Positions 25,503-34,723 of a DNA stretch of 64,000 nucleotides are shown here, piece by piece. How positions within the stretch are numbered: the first letter of the stretch is position 1; every line of letters begins with the position of its first letter. The stretch comes from Microcoleus vaginatus WJT46-NPBG5. Its GTDB lineage: Bacteria; Cyanobacteriota; Cyanobacteriia; Cyanobacteriales; Oscillatoriaceae. Both the position numbers and the translations under genes were made by a program. A model generated the notes under the pieces. The model did not search any database. It worked only from the letters and a program-made list of their open reading frames with translations, and was not told the origin of the DNA. The DNA is taken from contig JAHHHM010000002.1 of NCBI GenBank assembly GCA_019359355.1, positions 124,001-188,000 on the forward strand, given 5' to 3'.

Positions 25503-26579
25503 GTGAAAGAAACCTTCGATCTTTTTCAGCGCTTGCTGGATTTCCTCAAACCCAATCGTCCTTTTTCCTGGCGAACCTTACTTTTACTTAGTGGGTTCTC
25601 TTGGTCGATGGCATTTTTGTCAAGATCGTTGGCTGACGCCCTCAATACTGAAACAACGGCAACGTCGGACATCATATCATTTTTTGGTTGGATATTTTTA
25701 ATTATAGGGCTTGATTGGTGGACGATGGATCACCCCTACAGGTTTGCCGGCTTTTCTCTAGGATCTTGGGTAACGGGAGCTTTAGTTTGTTTGTTTTTAT
25801 ATGTGTTTTTGTTTGACGAAGTTGCTAATGAGGTTCCGTCTGTTCCCTTCGTGAGCTGGCCGATCATTTCTGCCTTAATTACAGTCACCCACATATTTTA
25901 TCCGGCTCGCGCTAGCTACAGGGCAACTCTAACTACGCAAAGATTGATTATTATAGTTTTATGCCACTTTTTAATTAGTTGTTGGATTCAATTTAATTTT
26001 TTAATTCGAGATTGGTTAGAAGATTATCCAACTTTATTAGTCGAAAATTTCACAAGAAGTGGGTTTGTCGTACAGCTAGATTCTTCAGCAAAAGCATTAA
26101 CAAGAGGCGAAGAAATGCTAAATTCGATTGAGCAAATTGTAGAAAATAAACTAGAAGGCAAATCTTGGCCAGAGGCGCAACAATGGCTAGTAGAAATTCA
26201 ACAGCAGCTCCAGAAGAAAAAACCTTGGCGAGAGGTTAAGGAATGGTTACTCACTTTCGAGAGACCGTCAAATAACCTACAAAATAAACTTCAAGTTGGC
26301 CTTTCTGATGCTGAAGAAGATTTCTGGTGGTACATTCAAGGCGATGTCAATGAATCTAATTTACAATATACCTTAAATTTTCAAGCGATTTGGGAAGGGC
26401 CGAGAGCAACTGAAGAACAGTATTACTTCAGAAAAACTTGTTGGGTTGAGCCGATTAAGCAATCCCCAACTCGCGCGACAAGCCAGCTTCCTGCTTTCCC
26501 TGAAACTGTAGGCGGCTCCCTGGAATGCGAAGAGGTTGAACCTCCTATTGCCGAAGAGTCTACTGAACTAGAGAATTAA
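25503..26579 (+). CDS. fraD: Septal protein FraD
   Basis: A 358-residue protein with five predicted transmembrane helices in residues about 22-175, then a charged, helical C-terminal half with coiled-coil character (E-I-Q-Q-Q-L-Q-K-K-K-P-W) and a periplasmic-type domain. This layout matches FraD of Anabaena, a septal junction component (FraD there is about 340 residues). The start is GTG at 25503, one base past the fraC stop, so translation is coupled. The C-terminal tail after about residue 320 is poorly ordered. The organism appears non-heterocystous, so its role here is probably septum or filament maintenance. Confidence 0.84.
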   Translation: MKETFDLFQRLLDFLKPNRPFSWRTLLLLSGFSWSMAFLSRSLADALNTETTATSDIISFFGWIFLIIGLDWWTMDHPYRFAGFSLGSWVTGALVCLFLYVFLFDEVANEVPSVPFVSWPIISALITVTHIFYPARASYRATLTTQRLIIIVLCHFLISCWIQFNFLIRDWLEDYPTLLVENFTRSGFVVQLDSSAKALTRGEEMLNSIEQIVENKLEGKSWPEAQQWLVEIQQQLQKKKPWREVKEWLLTFERPSNNLQNKLQVGLSDAEEDFWWYIQGDVNESNLQYTLNFQAIWEGPRATEEQYYFRKTCWVEPIKQSPTRATSQLPAFPETVGGSLECEEVEPPIAEESTELEN

Positions 26580-26625
26580 ATTAAAATAGCAGAAATAATC
26601 TGTAACTGAAGAGAGGATAGTGACA

Positions 26626-27399
26626 GTGAATTTGTCCAGAATTTTAACAATTGCAATTCATGTTTTTTGGGAAGTGCTTCGTGAACGAGTGCTTTACATA
26701 GTTGGTTTTTTTCTTATTGTCTTTCCATCTGCCATTTTATTACTAAAAGAATTTTCAGTTGGCACAGAAAAAAAAATTATTCTAGATTTTGGGATTGCAT
26801 TAATCGGTTTACTGGGTTTAGTTGTTGCGGTTTTTGTTGGCACCGGCTTGATTAACAAAGAAATCGAAAAGCGAACCGTACTTGTCACTATCGCTAAGCC
26901 GGTTAGCCGTTCAGAGTTTATTATTGGCAAACACCTTGGCTTGTCAGCAGTGTTGGCTTTACTGGTTACACTCATGACAGTTATTTATTTGGTTATATTG
27001 AGTTTATATCAGGTAAAATATCCCATAGGTAGCATTTTAGTAGCCGCCCTCTACCTCTTCTTTGAGCTGTCTTTGCTGGCAGCAGTCGCCATTCTATTTG
27101 GTGTCTTTACCAGTTCATTGCTAGCAACCTCACTTACGATTGCTGTTTATCTGATGGGGCATTTAAGCCGAGATTTATTGCAATTGGGCGACATTAGCAA
27201 AAACCCTACCATCAAAAGTGTTACGCAAGGTATTTATTTAGTCTTGCCAGACTTAGCCAGACTGGATCTAAAAAATCAGGCAGTTTACGGTATTTTACCC
27301 CCGCCGGCAGAATTGTTTTTCAACGCCGGCTACGGACTACTTTACATTATCCTGTTGCTGACAATCGCCAACCTGATATTCTGGCGTCGAGAATTTTAA
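26626..27399 (+). CDS. fraE: ABC-2 type permease FraE
   Basis: A 257-residue ABC-2 family membrane protein with six predicted helices, starting MNLSRILTIAIHVFWEVLRE and ending in I-F-W-R-R-E-F. It completes the fraC-fraD-fraE operon. The GTG at 26626 is chosen because GAGAGGA at 26611-26617 gives a spacing of 8 bases; a GTG six bases upstream is too close. In Anabaena FraE is required for filament integrity and diazotrophic growth. No ABC ATPase gene is adjacent, so the partner must lie elsewhere. Confidence 0.86.
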   Translation: MNLSRILTIAIHVFWEVLRERVLYIVGFFLIVFPSAILLLKEFSVGTEKKIILDFGIALIGLLGLVVAVFVGTGLINKEIEKRTVLVTIAKPVSRSEFIIGKHLGLSAVLALLVTLMTVIYLVILSLYQVKYPIGSILVAALYLFFELSLLAAVAILFGVFTSSLLATSLTIAVYLMGHLSRDLLQLGDISKNPTIKSVTQGIYLVLPDLARLDLKNQAVYGILPPPAELFFNAGYGLLYIILLLTIANLIFWRREF

Positions 27400-27441
27400 T
27401 CAAAGCTAAAATTAAAATACTTAAGGAAAAACAACAAAATT

Positions 27442-28272
27442 ATGTTGATGGATAAACTCGAACAACTTAAAGCAATTTTTTCCGAAATGGATCGGGCTTT
27501 GATTGCCTATTCTGGAGGAATTGATAGCACTTTAATCGCAAAAATTGCTTGGGACGAACTCGGAGAACGAGCCTTAGCGGTGACGGCAGTATCTCCTTCA
27601 TTACTGCCAGAAGATTTAGAAGATGCCCGTATCCAAGCGGCTGAAATGGGGATTGCTCATGAGGAAATTGAAACCCATGAAATGGCAAATCCCAATTACA
27701 CATCTAATCCCGTTAATCGTTGCTATTTTTGCAAAAGTGAACTGCACGACACCTTAAAACCTCTGGCAATTCAACGGGGATATCCTTATGTAGTAGATGG
27801 AGTTAATGCAGATGATTTGCATGACTACCGGCCCGGAATTCAGGCGGCAAAAGAACGGGGTGCCCGATCACCTTTAGCAGAAGTTGGTGTTAGCAAAGCA
27901 GAAGTGCGCCAACTCGCCAAACACTTGAGTTTGCCGTGGTGGGATAAGCCGGCACAACCTTGCCTCAGTTCTCGTTTTCCCTATGGAGAAGAAATTACAG
28001 TTGCTAAACTGCAAAGAGTGGGTCGTTCGGAAAGATATTTACGTCAGTTAGGATGGCAAAATCTCCGGGTTCGTTCTGAAGGGGAAACGGCAAGAATTGA
28101 ACTGCCGGCAGAACAAATTAAGGAATTTGCAATGACAACTGATTTGCCGACACTGGTGGCAGCTTTTCAAGAATTCGGCTTTCTTTATGTCACCTTAGAT
28201 TTGGAAGGCTACCGCAGCGGCAAGCTCAATCAAGTTTTAACCAAAAACTTGATTTCCTCTAGTAATATCTGA
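27442..28272 (+). CDS. larE: ATP-dependent sacrificial sulfur transferase LarE
   Basis: A 276-residue PP-loop enzyme. The ATP site is A-Y-S-G-G-I-D-S-T-L at residues about 23-32; a C-Y-F-C-K motif sits near residue 95, and P-C-L-S-S-R near 173 carries the cysteine that in Lactobacillus LarE gives up its sulfur during synthesis of the nickel-pincer cofactor of lactate racemase. LarB and LarC genes are not in the window. The ATG at 27442 or 27448 could be the start. It lies 42 bases downstream of fraE and could be co-transcribed. Confidence 0.93.
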   Translation: MLMDKLEQLKAIFSEMDRALIAYSGGIDSTLIAKIAWDELGERALAVTAVSPSLLPEDLEDARIQAAEMGIAHEEIETHEMANPNYTSNPVNRCYFCKSELHDTLKPLAIQRGYPYVVDGVNADDLHDYRPGIQAAKERGARSPLAEVGVSKAEVRQLAKHLSLPWWDKPAQPCLSSRFPYGEEITVAKLQRVGRSERYLRQLGWQNLRVRSEGETARIELPAEQIKEFAMTTDLPTLVAAFQEFGFLYVTLDLEGYRSGKLNQVLTKNLISSSNI

Positions 28273-28357
28273 GGATATATTGCCAAAAGATTGCTGTTGT
28301 ATTAATCGGCAGTCTTTCTGTTTTCTCTCATACTTGTTTTGATAGAGGAAAAAGCCG

Positions 28358-29044
28358 GTGAGTGTGAAGCCAAGAAATATAATGCCGTGGGGACATAGCC
28401 TGGATGAATATATCAGGATGTTCGACCTCTCAGCAGCAGATCGGCAGCGATTGATTCTTGATTGTGCCGGCGGCGCTGCCAGTTTTAATGTGGAGATGAC
28501 ACGCCTGGGTTACAAAATAATTTCTTGCGATCCCATTTATCAGTTTAGTACCTCTGAAATTACCCAGCACATCGAGGAAAGTTATTCAAATGTGATCAAA
28601 AGCGTGCAAGCACATCGAGACGGCTATATTTGGCGAGAAATTCAGTCGCCAACGCAACTTGAGGAAGCAGGAATGACGGCGATGCAGCAATTTCTGGACG
28701 ATTTACCGGCAGGACTTCAGCAAGGACGCTATATGCCGACTGAGTTGCCGGTTTTACCCTTCAAAACCGGCCAATTTAATTTAGCATTATCTGGTCATTT
28801 TTTGTTTACAAATTCCGATACGCTTTCACAAGAGTTTCATTTAGCGACACTCTTAGAAATGTGCCGCGTTGCAACAGAAGTGCGGGTTTTTCCGCTGTTA
28901 ATGCTATCTGGCAAAGTGTCGCCGTGGGTTGAGCCGGTGAAGAAGGAATTGGAATCGCGGGGATACAAAGTAGAAATCCAGCCGGTGCCTTATGAATTTC
29001 AGAAGGGTGGCGAGCAAATGTTACGTGTGAGTGTGCCGGGTTAA
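28358..29044 (+). CDS. Class I SAM-dependent methyltransferase-like protein
   Basis: A 228-residue protein. The segment L-I-L-D-C-A-G-G-A-A-S-F-N (about residues 31-43) corresponds to motif I of class I methyltransferases, and I-I-S-C-D-P-I-Y to the end of strand 2. Later, F-N-L-A-L-S-G-H-F-L-F is where motif IV normally sits. The start appears to be GTG at 28358. Such proteins are widespread in cyanobacteria with unknown substrates. The glycine loop is less canonical than D-x-G-x-G-x-G, so enzyme activity is likely but not certain. Confidence 0.75.
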   Translation: MSVKPRNIMPWGHSLDEYIRMFDLSAADRQRLILDCAGGAASFNVEMTRLGYKIISCDPIYQFSTSEITQHIEESYSNVIKSVQAHRDGYIWREIQSPTQLEEAGMTAMQQFLDDLPAGLQQGRYMPTELPVLPFKTGQFNLALSGHFLFTNSDTLSQEFHLATLLEMCRVATEVRVFPLLMLSGKVSPWVEPVKKELESRGYKVEIQPVPYEFQKGGEQMLRVSVPG

Positions 29045-29103
29045 ACCCAATTTAAAAGAGCTTTAAAAAGCTTGATCAACTCCTTATATTCCTAACTTTG
29101 ATA

Positions 29104-30069
29104 TCAAGTTGCCGGCTGATAAATTTGACGCAACTGTGAAAGTGTACTTACGGTTTTTAACCCATTAAGAATTGCTCTTAATCTCTCCACTTCCTGAATT
29201 TCTGAAATCTCCGGTAAAATTATCAATCCTTCACGGCCAAACTTCAGATCCAAACCCAATTCAATACTTTCCAGCAAAATCTCCCTCATCTGCTGGCGAC
29301 TCTGCTCAATTCCTTTCTCGATTCCAATTCTTTCAACACTGGTGATGTAAGGCATCCGTCGTTCCTCCTGTAGCTGACTGACTTCTCGCCAAAAATCTTG
29401 TTCTAACTGTGCCGGCAAATTCATTATCCAGTCAATAAACCCAAAGAGATTAATCACATCTTCCCGCTCATAACCTTGTTCATACAAGCGTCGGGTGAGA
29501 TAAAGCTTGCTAGAAAATCTTCCTCGTGCGTCGTTGCGAGTCTCTTGAGCTTTTAAATGAGCCATCACGACTGTAGCAAACGGGTTCCGGCTAAGTTCTA
29601 GCGCTTGCCAGCTTTCCTGATAGTCTAGCAACTTCACGACGGGAAATCTAAAATTGACTTCACAACCCCATAGCTCATCGCTGAAGCGATCAGGACGCCA
29701 ACCGGCCCTCTCGTCACCCAATACCGCTAAACTGGCGATTGAGCGCTTGTAACGGTCAAAAATGCGGTAATGGTAAACATACATCCGCTCGGCAAAATTG
29801 CTTTCTTCCTGATTTTGGACTTCGATATGCACCAAAACCCAAGTTTCTTCGCCACCGGCACGGTAAATTTTAACTAACTTATCGACTAAGCGCCGGCCTA
29901 GTTCGGCATCGCGCACAACTTGTTGCAATTCTTTATCTAAAAATTCATAGCCGCGCTGCCAATCTATATCCCCATGCGCTTGAGGAAAAAAGAATGCGAT
30001 AAATTCTTCAAAATAACGCTCTAAAGCATCTTTCCAAGGCGTATCGTATTCTGTTTGCGGTTCGCTCAT
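29104..30069 (-). CDS. PD-(D/E)XK nuclease-family protein (Rpn/YhgA-like)
   Basis: A 321-residue protein of the cyanobacterial Rpn-like family often labelled as a transposase-like or DUF4351-type protein. The nuclease core shows D-W-Q-R-G-Y-E-F-L-D-K-E near residue 30 and W-V-L-V-H-I-E-V-Q-N-Q near residue 75, the E-x-Q pattern of these nucleases. The second half is helical (L-Y-L-T-R-R-L-Y-E-Q-G-Y, then an oligomerisation-like tail). Members move between genomes and are often in many copies. I chose ATG at 30069 because the sequence before it does not look like protein. It is divergent from aroC. Confidence 0.85.
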   Translation of the reverse strand: MSEPQTEYDTPWKDALERYFEEFIAFFFPQAHGDIDWQRGYEFLDKELQQVVRDAELGRRLVDKLVKIYRAGGEETWVLVHIEVQNQEESNFAERMYVYHYRIFDRYKRSIASLAVLGDERAGWRPDRFSDELWGCEVNFRFPVVKLLDYQESWQALELSRNPFATVVMAHLKAQETRNDARGRFSSKLYLTRRLYEQGYEREDVINLFGFIDWIMNLPAQLEQDFWREVSQLQEERRMPYITSVERIGIEKGIEQSRQQMREILLESIELGLDLKFGREGLIILPEISEIQEVERLRAILNGLKTVSTLSQLRQIYQPAT

Positions 30070-30211
30070 AGTTTGGCTTAGGATGGGAAAGCTTTTGGCT
30101 GAATGCGCTCGTGTGGGGAGTGTTTGTATTATAAGCCGGCCTCCACAGGACAGCGGCATTCTCTAACATCAATCGCTGTTAAAATACAATTTCTTGGCAT
30201 TTTTTAACATC

Positions 30212-31300
30212 ATGGGCAACACCTTTGGGCATTTGTTTCGCATCACCACTTTTGGCGAATCCCACGGCGGCGGCGTCGGCGTCGTGATTGATGGGTGTCC
30301 CCCACGACTCGAAATTTCAGCAGAAGAAATCCAGGTGGAACTTGACCGGCGCAAGCCAGGACAAAGTAAAATCACCACACCTCGCAAAGAAGCAGACACC
30401 TGCGAAATTATTTCTGGGATTTTTGAAGGAAAAACGCTGGGAACGCCCATCACAATTTTGGTCAGAAATCAAGATACCCGCCCCCAAGATTATGATGAGA
30501 TGGCGCAAACCTACCGCCCCTCTCATGCAGATGCCACCTACGATGCAAAATATGGTATCCGCAATTGGCAAGGTGGGGGGCGTTCCTCCGCACGGGAAAC
30601 CATTGGACGGGTGGCTGCCGGCGCAATTGCTAAAAAAATCCTCAAACAAGTTGCCGGGGTGGAAATTGTTGGTTATGTTAAACGGATCAAAGATTTAGAA
30701 GGAACAATCGATCCCAGCACCGTCACCCTTGAACAAGTGGAGAGCAATATTGTTCGCTGTCCCGACTCTGAATGTGCAGAACGCATGATTGATATGATCG
30801 ATGGGGTGCGCCGGCAAGGAGATTCTATTGGCGGCGTTTTGGAATGTGTCGCCCGCAATGTCCCCAAGGGATTAGGTGAGCCGGTGTTCGATAAAATAGA
30901 AGCAGACTTGGCCAAAGGCGTGATGTCTTTACCGGCAAGTAAAGGCTTTGAAATTGGTTCCGGATTTGCCGGCACCCTGCTTACCGGCAGCGAACATAAC
31001 GACGAATTTTATACCGACGAAGCCGGGGAAATTCGCACCCTCACCAATCGTTCTGGCGGCATTCAAGGCGGAATTACCAACGGAGAAAATATTATTTTAC
31101 GAGTTGCTTTCAAGCCAACTGCTACAATTCGTAAAGAACAGCGCACAGTGACGACCAGCGGGGAAGAGACTATACTGGCAGCTAAGGGCCGGCATGATCC
31201 CTGCGTTTTGCCTAGGGCTGTGCCAATGGTAGAAGCAATGGTTGCCTTAGTGCTATGCGATCATTTATTGCGCCATCAGGGTCAGTGCAAAGTGCTCTAA
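30212..31300 (+). CDS. aroC: Chorismate synthase
   Basis: A 362-residue enzyme making chorismate from EPSP in the shikimate pathway. It begins [20 protein letters not shown], the normal start of the family, with further signatures [19 protein letters not shown] and [11 protein letters not shown]. The in-frame TTG 18 bases upstream is not needed. It stands alone, divergent from the PD-(D/E)XK gene, with about 140 bases between them for both promoters. Confidence 0.97.
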   Translation: MGNTFGHLFRITTFGESHGGGVGVVIDGCPPRLEISAEEIQVELDRRKPGQSKITTPRKEADTCEIISGIFEGKTLGTPITILVRNQDTRPQDYDEMAQTYRPSHADATYDAKYGIRNWQGGGRSSARETIGRVAAGAIAKKILKQVAGVEIVGYVKRIKDLEGTIDPSTVTLEQVESNIVRCPDSECAERMIDMIDGVRRQGDSIGGVLECVARNVPKGLGEPVFDKIEADLAKGVMSLPASKGFEIGSGFAGTLLTGSEHNDEFYTDEAGEIRTLTNRSGGIQGGITNGENIILRVAFKPTATIRKEQRTVTTSGEETILAAKGRHDPCVLPRAVPMVEAMVALVLCDHLLRHQGQCKVL

Positions 31301-31371
31301 CAACCCAAATGGGTTTTCAGCCTCTACTTCCAACTTATCCTGACTGAAATCCAAAATCTTGGAGGTTTGCA

Positions 31372-31704
31372 ATGCAAGATGTCGGGGTTTGGATCAGGGC
31401 AGTTGCGATTTTCTTCGATAGCGCAAGGCTTTCAACCTTTTCTTGGATCTTGGCTGCCGGCATCGGCATGGGGACAAATACCAACTTCCCATTTCCAGGC
31501 GCAGCAGTGTTCGTCCCGCAAGCAATCAAGGGTGCAGATACCGTCAGGAAAACCTTGTTTTTCCGTCATCAACTTCGTCAAGTTCTCTCAAAATTTGAGA
31601 GAATTTTGGGTTACATTCAATTACTTTTTTGCGGATTCAAACCCCTAAAAAGTAAAAGTAACCGGGCGTATATTTTCACTCAAATATCGTGGACGTTTGA
31701 GTGA
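31372..31704 (+). CDS. Doubtful hypothetical protein
   Basis: A 110-codon frame with an unusually good GGAGG site six bases before the ATG. The translation has a hydrophobic segment (about residues 24-50) and then a basic region, but no recognised domain. Its last part runs into AT-rich sequence and a CTCTCAAA...TTTGAGAG dyad (about 31585-31605), so it may be a chance frame. It is included because of the ribosome site. Confidence 0.25.
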   Translation: MQDVGVWIRAVAIFFDSARLSTFSWILAAGIGMGTNTNFPFPGAAVFVPQAIKGADTVRKTLFFRHQLRQVLSKFERILGYIQLLFCGFKPLKSKSNRAYIFTQISWTFE

Positions 31705-31837
31705 CAGTGGGCTAGACTCAAAAAGTCCATCCACGGGTCGTTGCCAGGGTGAAACTGTCAAAAGATGCAGCGTTGTACTCTGCACCCTAGCCTGCGGCCA
31801 AGAAGCAGTCTTACCGCGCAAAGCTATTAACTTCAAC

Positions 31838-32722
31838 ATGGCAAACAGTCATTCCTCCGATTTTGTTGTCCAGTTCTGGGGTGTTAGAGGCAGTGTTCCG
31901 TCCCCCGGAAAAGATACGGTTCGCTACGGCGGCAACACCTCCTGTATGGAAATGCGCTTGGGTGATAAACGCCTGATTTTTGATGGCGGCACCGGCTTGC
32001 AAAGGCTGGGGCAACACCTGCTCAAAGAAATGCCGGTTACAGCCGATATATTTTTTACCCACTATCACTGGGATCACATTCAAGGGTTTCCGTTTTTTAC
32101 CCCAGCTTTTATTCAAGGCAATAGTTTCCACATTCATGGTGCTGTTCCCCCTGATGCGGAGTCGATGAAACAGCATTTTATCGAACGGGTGCTTCACCCC
32201 AACTCGCCGGTGCCAATCTCGGGGATGCAAGCAGATCTAAAGTTTTCTGAAGTGATGCCCGGTGATGTGATCACACTGGACGATATCACTCTAGAAACCG
32301 GCCATCTTAACCACCCCAATAATGCAATGGGATACCGGGTAACGTGGCGGGGACATACCGTGTTCTACTGTACTGATACCGAGCATTACCCGGATCGCAT
32401 CGATGAAAGTGTGCTGCATCTGGCTCGTGATGCGGATTTATTCATTTACGATGCCATGTACACCGATGAGGAGTATCACAACCCCAAATCTCCGAAAATC
32501 GGCTGGGGGCACTCAACTTGGCAGGAGGGGGCGAGAATTGCCAAGGAAGCTGGGGTGAAGCGATTTGTTGTGTTTCACCACGAACCGACTCACTCGGATG
32601 AGTTTCTGGATCGGATGGCAGAGGAAGTCTACGCAGTTTGCCCGAATGCGGTACTCGCGTATGAGGGGATGATTCTGGACGTGACTGAACCATCCCGCTT
32701 GATGCAGCGGGTGAAAAGTTAG
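31838..32722 (+). CDS. MBL-fold metallo-hydrolase
   Basis: A 294-residue metallo-beta-lactamase-fold protein. The metal site F-T-H-Y-H-W-D-H (HxHxDH) is near residue 75; further ligands are in L-E-T-G-H-L-N-H, Y-C-T-D-T-E-H-Y and F-H-H-E-P-T-H. It starts F-W-G-V-R-G-S-V-P-S-P, typical of the group of MBL hydrolases often found with c-di-GMP or cAMP phosphodiesterase annotations in cyanobacteria. The start at ATG 31838 is preferred; an open frame continues upstream but does not look like protein. The substrate is unknown. Confidence 0.88.
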   Translation: MANSHSSDFVVQFWGVRGSVPSPGKDTVRYGGNTSCMEMRLGDKRLIFDGGTGLQRLGQHLLKEMPVTADIFFTHYHWDHIQGFPFFTPAFIQGNSFHIHGAVPPDAESMKQHFIERVLHPNSPVPISGMQADLKFSEVMPGDVITLDDITLETGHLNHPNNAMGYRVTWRGHTVFYCTDTEHYPDRIDESVLHLARDADLFIYDAMYTDEEYHNPKSPKIGWGHSTWQEGARIAKEAGVKRFVVFHHEPTHSDEFLDRMAEEVYAVCPNAVLAYEGMILDVTEPSRLMQRVKS

Positions 32723-32803
32723 GCAGCCGGCCTGTAGTTTATGTCTCACGCACCGAGTTTAAGGATGCGTGAGGCAGTCAGAGATTTTTGGGGCTGGCCG
32801 GCA

Positions 32804-33847
32804 TTACAACCGGCTCGCACAAATAGCCGCCCCAATCAGTCCGACTTGTGGATTAAGCACAACATGAACCGGCACTCGCTCTACTAAGGGAGTCACCCGG
32901 CCTTTTTGGGTAAACGCTTGCATAAACCGGCCTTTGTCTAAAATCAAGGGCATGATTTTGGCAGCAATTCCCCCGGCAACATACAATCCCCCATAAGGTA
33001 GAAGTTTGAGCGCAAGATTGCCGGCTTCAGCGCCGTAAGCTTCAACGAACATCTCCATCGTCTCCTCACACAGGGAGTCACGCTTGGCCAAAGCTGCGGC
33101 TGCAATGGTTGCCGCAGGGTCAACCGTTTTCTCCTTGCGCCCTGTCTGTTGCTCCCATGTTCTCACCACTTCCGCAACATCTGGCGATTCATCTGCAATT
33201 TGCCGATCCCGTAAAAATTGGTAAATGGCCACAACCCCTTGACCAGAAACCACTCGCTCAACGGAAACACGCGAAATTTGGTACTTATCGAGCAGGTATT
33301 GCAGCAGATCAAACTCTAACTCGTTGCGGGGGGCAAAGTCAGCATGGCCACCTTCGGAGGCGAAAACTTGATATCTGTCTCCCTGCCGAATTAAAAATCC
33401 TTCTCCCAAGCCGGTGCCGGCACCAATAATAGCAATCGGCGCATCCGGCTGGAATTGACCTGTTTGCAAGGGGTGTAAGTCTGCCGGTGTTAAACCTGAG
33501 ACGCCATAACCCACTGCGGCAAAATCGTTAATTAAACGAACTGCCGACATTCCCAATTCTTGTTCAAGCCGGTGAGCATCAAGTAACCAAGGCAAGTTTG
33601 TCAACTTTGCAGTATTGTTGACAACCGGCCCAGCGATGGCAAAACACGCCTTTTCGGGGGCAAATTTTTCACCTAACTCTTTTCCTGCCGACGCCAAAAA
33701 CTCCCGCACCATTGGCACCAAATCAGCATACTCGCGGCTGGTGTAAGTTGCCTGATGGAGGGTTTGTAATTCTGTGCCGGTGGATGCTTTCACCAGGCGC
33801 AGGATTGTCTTTGTGCCGCCGGTGTCTCCTGCAAGGAATAATGTCAT
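32804..33847 (-). CDS. glk: Glucokinase
   Basis: A 347-residue ATP-dependent glucokinase. The nucleotide loop G-D-T-G-G-T-K-T is at residues 7-14, followed by G-P-V-V-N-N, the sugar-binding segment I-N-D-F-A-A-V-G-Y-G near 103, G-A-G-T-G-L-G-E-G near 142 and the catalytic region E-G-G-H-A-D-F near 165. The pattern fits the Glk (group A) family rather than ROK kinases. It starts at ATG 33847 and appears to be transcribed alone, convergent with the MBL gene. Confidence 0.93.
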   Translation of the reverse strand: MTLFLAGDTGGTKTILRLVKASTGTELQTLHQATYTSREYADLVPMVREFLASAGKELGEKFAPEKACFAIAGPVVNNTAKLTNLPWLLDAHRLEQELGMSAVRLINDFAAVGYGVSGLTPADLHPLQTGQFQPDAPIAIIGAGTGLGEGFLIRQGDRYQVFASEGGHADFAPRNELEFDLLQYLLDKYQISRVSVERVVSGQGVVAIYQFLRDRQIADESPDVAEVVRTWEQQTGRKEKTVDPAATIAAAALAKRDSLCEETMEMFVEAYGAEAGNLALKLLPYGGLYVAGGIAAKIMPLILDKGRFMQAFTQKGRVTPLVERVPVHVVLNPQVGLIGAAICASRL

Positions 33848-34008
33848 AGCTTTTACTTAACGGTCATCAGGGATGGGGAATCGGGCAACGGACAAAAGAT
33901 TAACACGGGTGAGTTTAGGACATTGATTAATACTGAAATCTCATGTTAATCAGCAAAATCTGCCCTTGCGAATTGACAGCAAACAACTGTGTGCTGATAA
34001 ATAATAAA

Positions 34009-34653
34009 TTAATTAAAGCGGATGATTGTCTCGCTTTGACTGAGGTGGGAAGTATCACCATTGAGTTCTATCACCCAATCGTGGGCGTGCCGCACTAATT
34101 TAAATAAACAGCATAACGCTACCTTCAATTCCGGGTTAGCACTTCTGCCGGCTAACCCCATTGTCGCACCGAGAACTGAAGCGCCGTGCCCCACCAGCAG
34201 AATATCTCCTGGGAATTCAGCCGCAAGGTGTCTTGCGGTTTGAGCAGATCGTTCTAAGCACGCTTCGTCAGTTTCGGGATACTCAGCGACAACGCGAGAT
34301 GTATAGCTGATGTCGATCTTGGGAAATCGCTGATGTAATGCTTCAATTGACAGTCTTTCTGGCATCACCGGCATCCAATCTGGATTCAGCCACTCGCTTA
34401 AACCGGACTCAAGTTTGAGCGGCAAATCGAGGACTTCGGCAACTTCATGGGCGGTTTGCACAGTTCGCAGAAACGGCGAGGCAAAAATATGCGTGATGCC
34501 TTCGCCGGCAAGGCGTTTAGCCAATTGCTTCGCTTGCACAACTCCATCTTCGGAAAGGGGCGGATCGTAAGGGCGCTCAGCAGTATTAAACCACTCAGGG
34601 TTAACAAAGTCGAGACGATTTGCGTGTCTTGCAATCCAAACAGTTTGGGACAT
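34009..34653 (-). CDS. Histidine phosphatase family protein
   Basis: A 214-residue phosphoglycerate-mutase-fold protein. The catalytic box is I-A-R-H-A-N-R at residues 6-12, followed by P-L-S-E-D-G, the second Arg in F-A-S-P-F-L-R-T-V-Q-T, and the second His in L-L-V-G-H-G-A-S. All four catalytic positions are present. R-H-A-N-R replaces the usual R-H-G-E, as in eukaryotic UBASH3/TFIIIC-type and many bacterial relatives. I chose ATG 34653 because the family motif then lies near residue 8. The substrate is unknown. Confidence 0.88.
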   Translation of the reverse strand: MSQTVWIARHANRLDFVNPEWFNTAERPYDPPLSEDGVVQAKQLAKRLAGEGITHIFASPFLRTVQTAHEVAEVLDLPLKLESGLSEWLNPDWMPVMPERLSIEALHQRFPKIDISYTSRVVAEYPETDEACLERSAQTARHLAAEFPGDILLVGHGASVLGATMGLAGRSANPELKVALCCLFKLVRHAHDWVIELNGDTSHLSQSETIIRFN

Positions 34654-34723
34654 GAACTTAGTTCGTGAACTCAACAGCTACTTTGGCCGGCTTCAAGCTT
34701 TCACTATACTCTGACTTTACCCT

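Noticed and set aside
33060-33080. Yfr1-like motif (CTCCTCACAC)
   Set aside because: It lies inside the glucokinase coding region without the flanking stem-loops of Yfr1.
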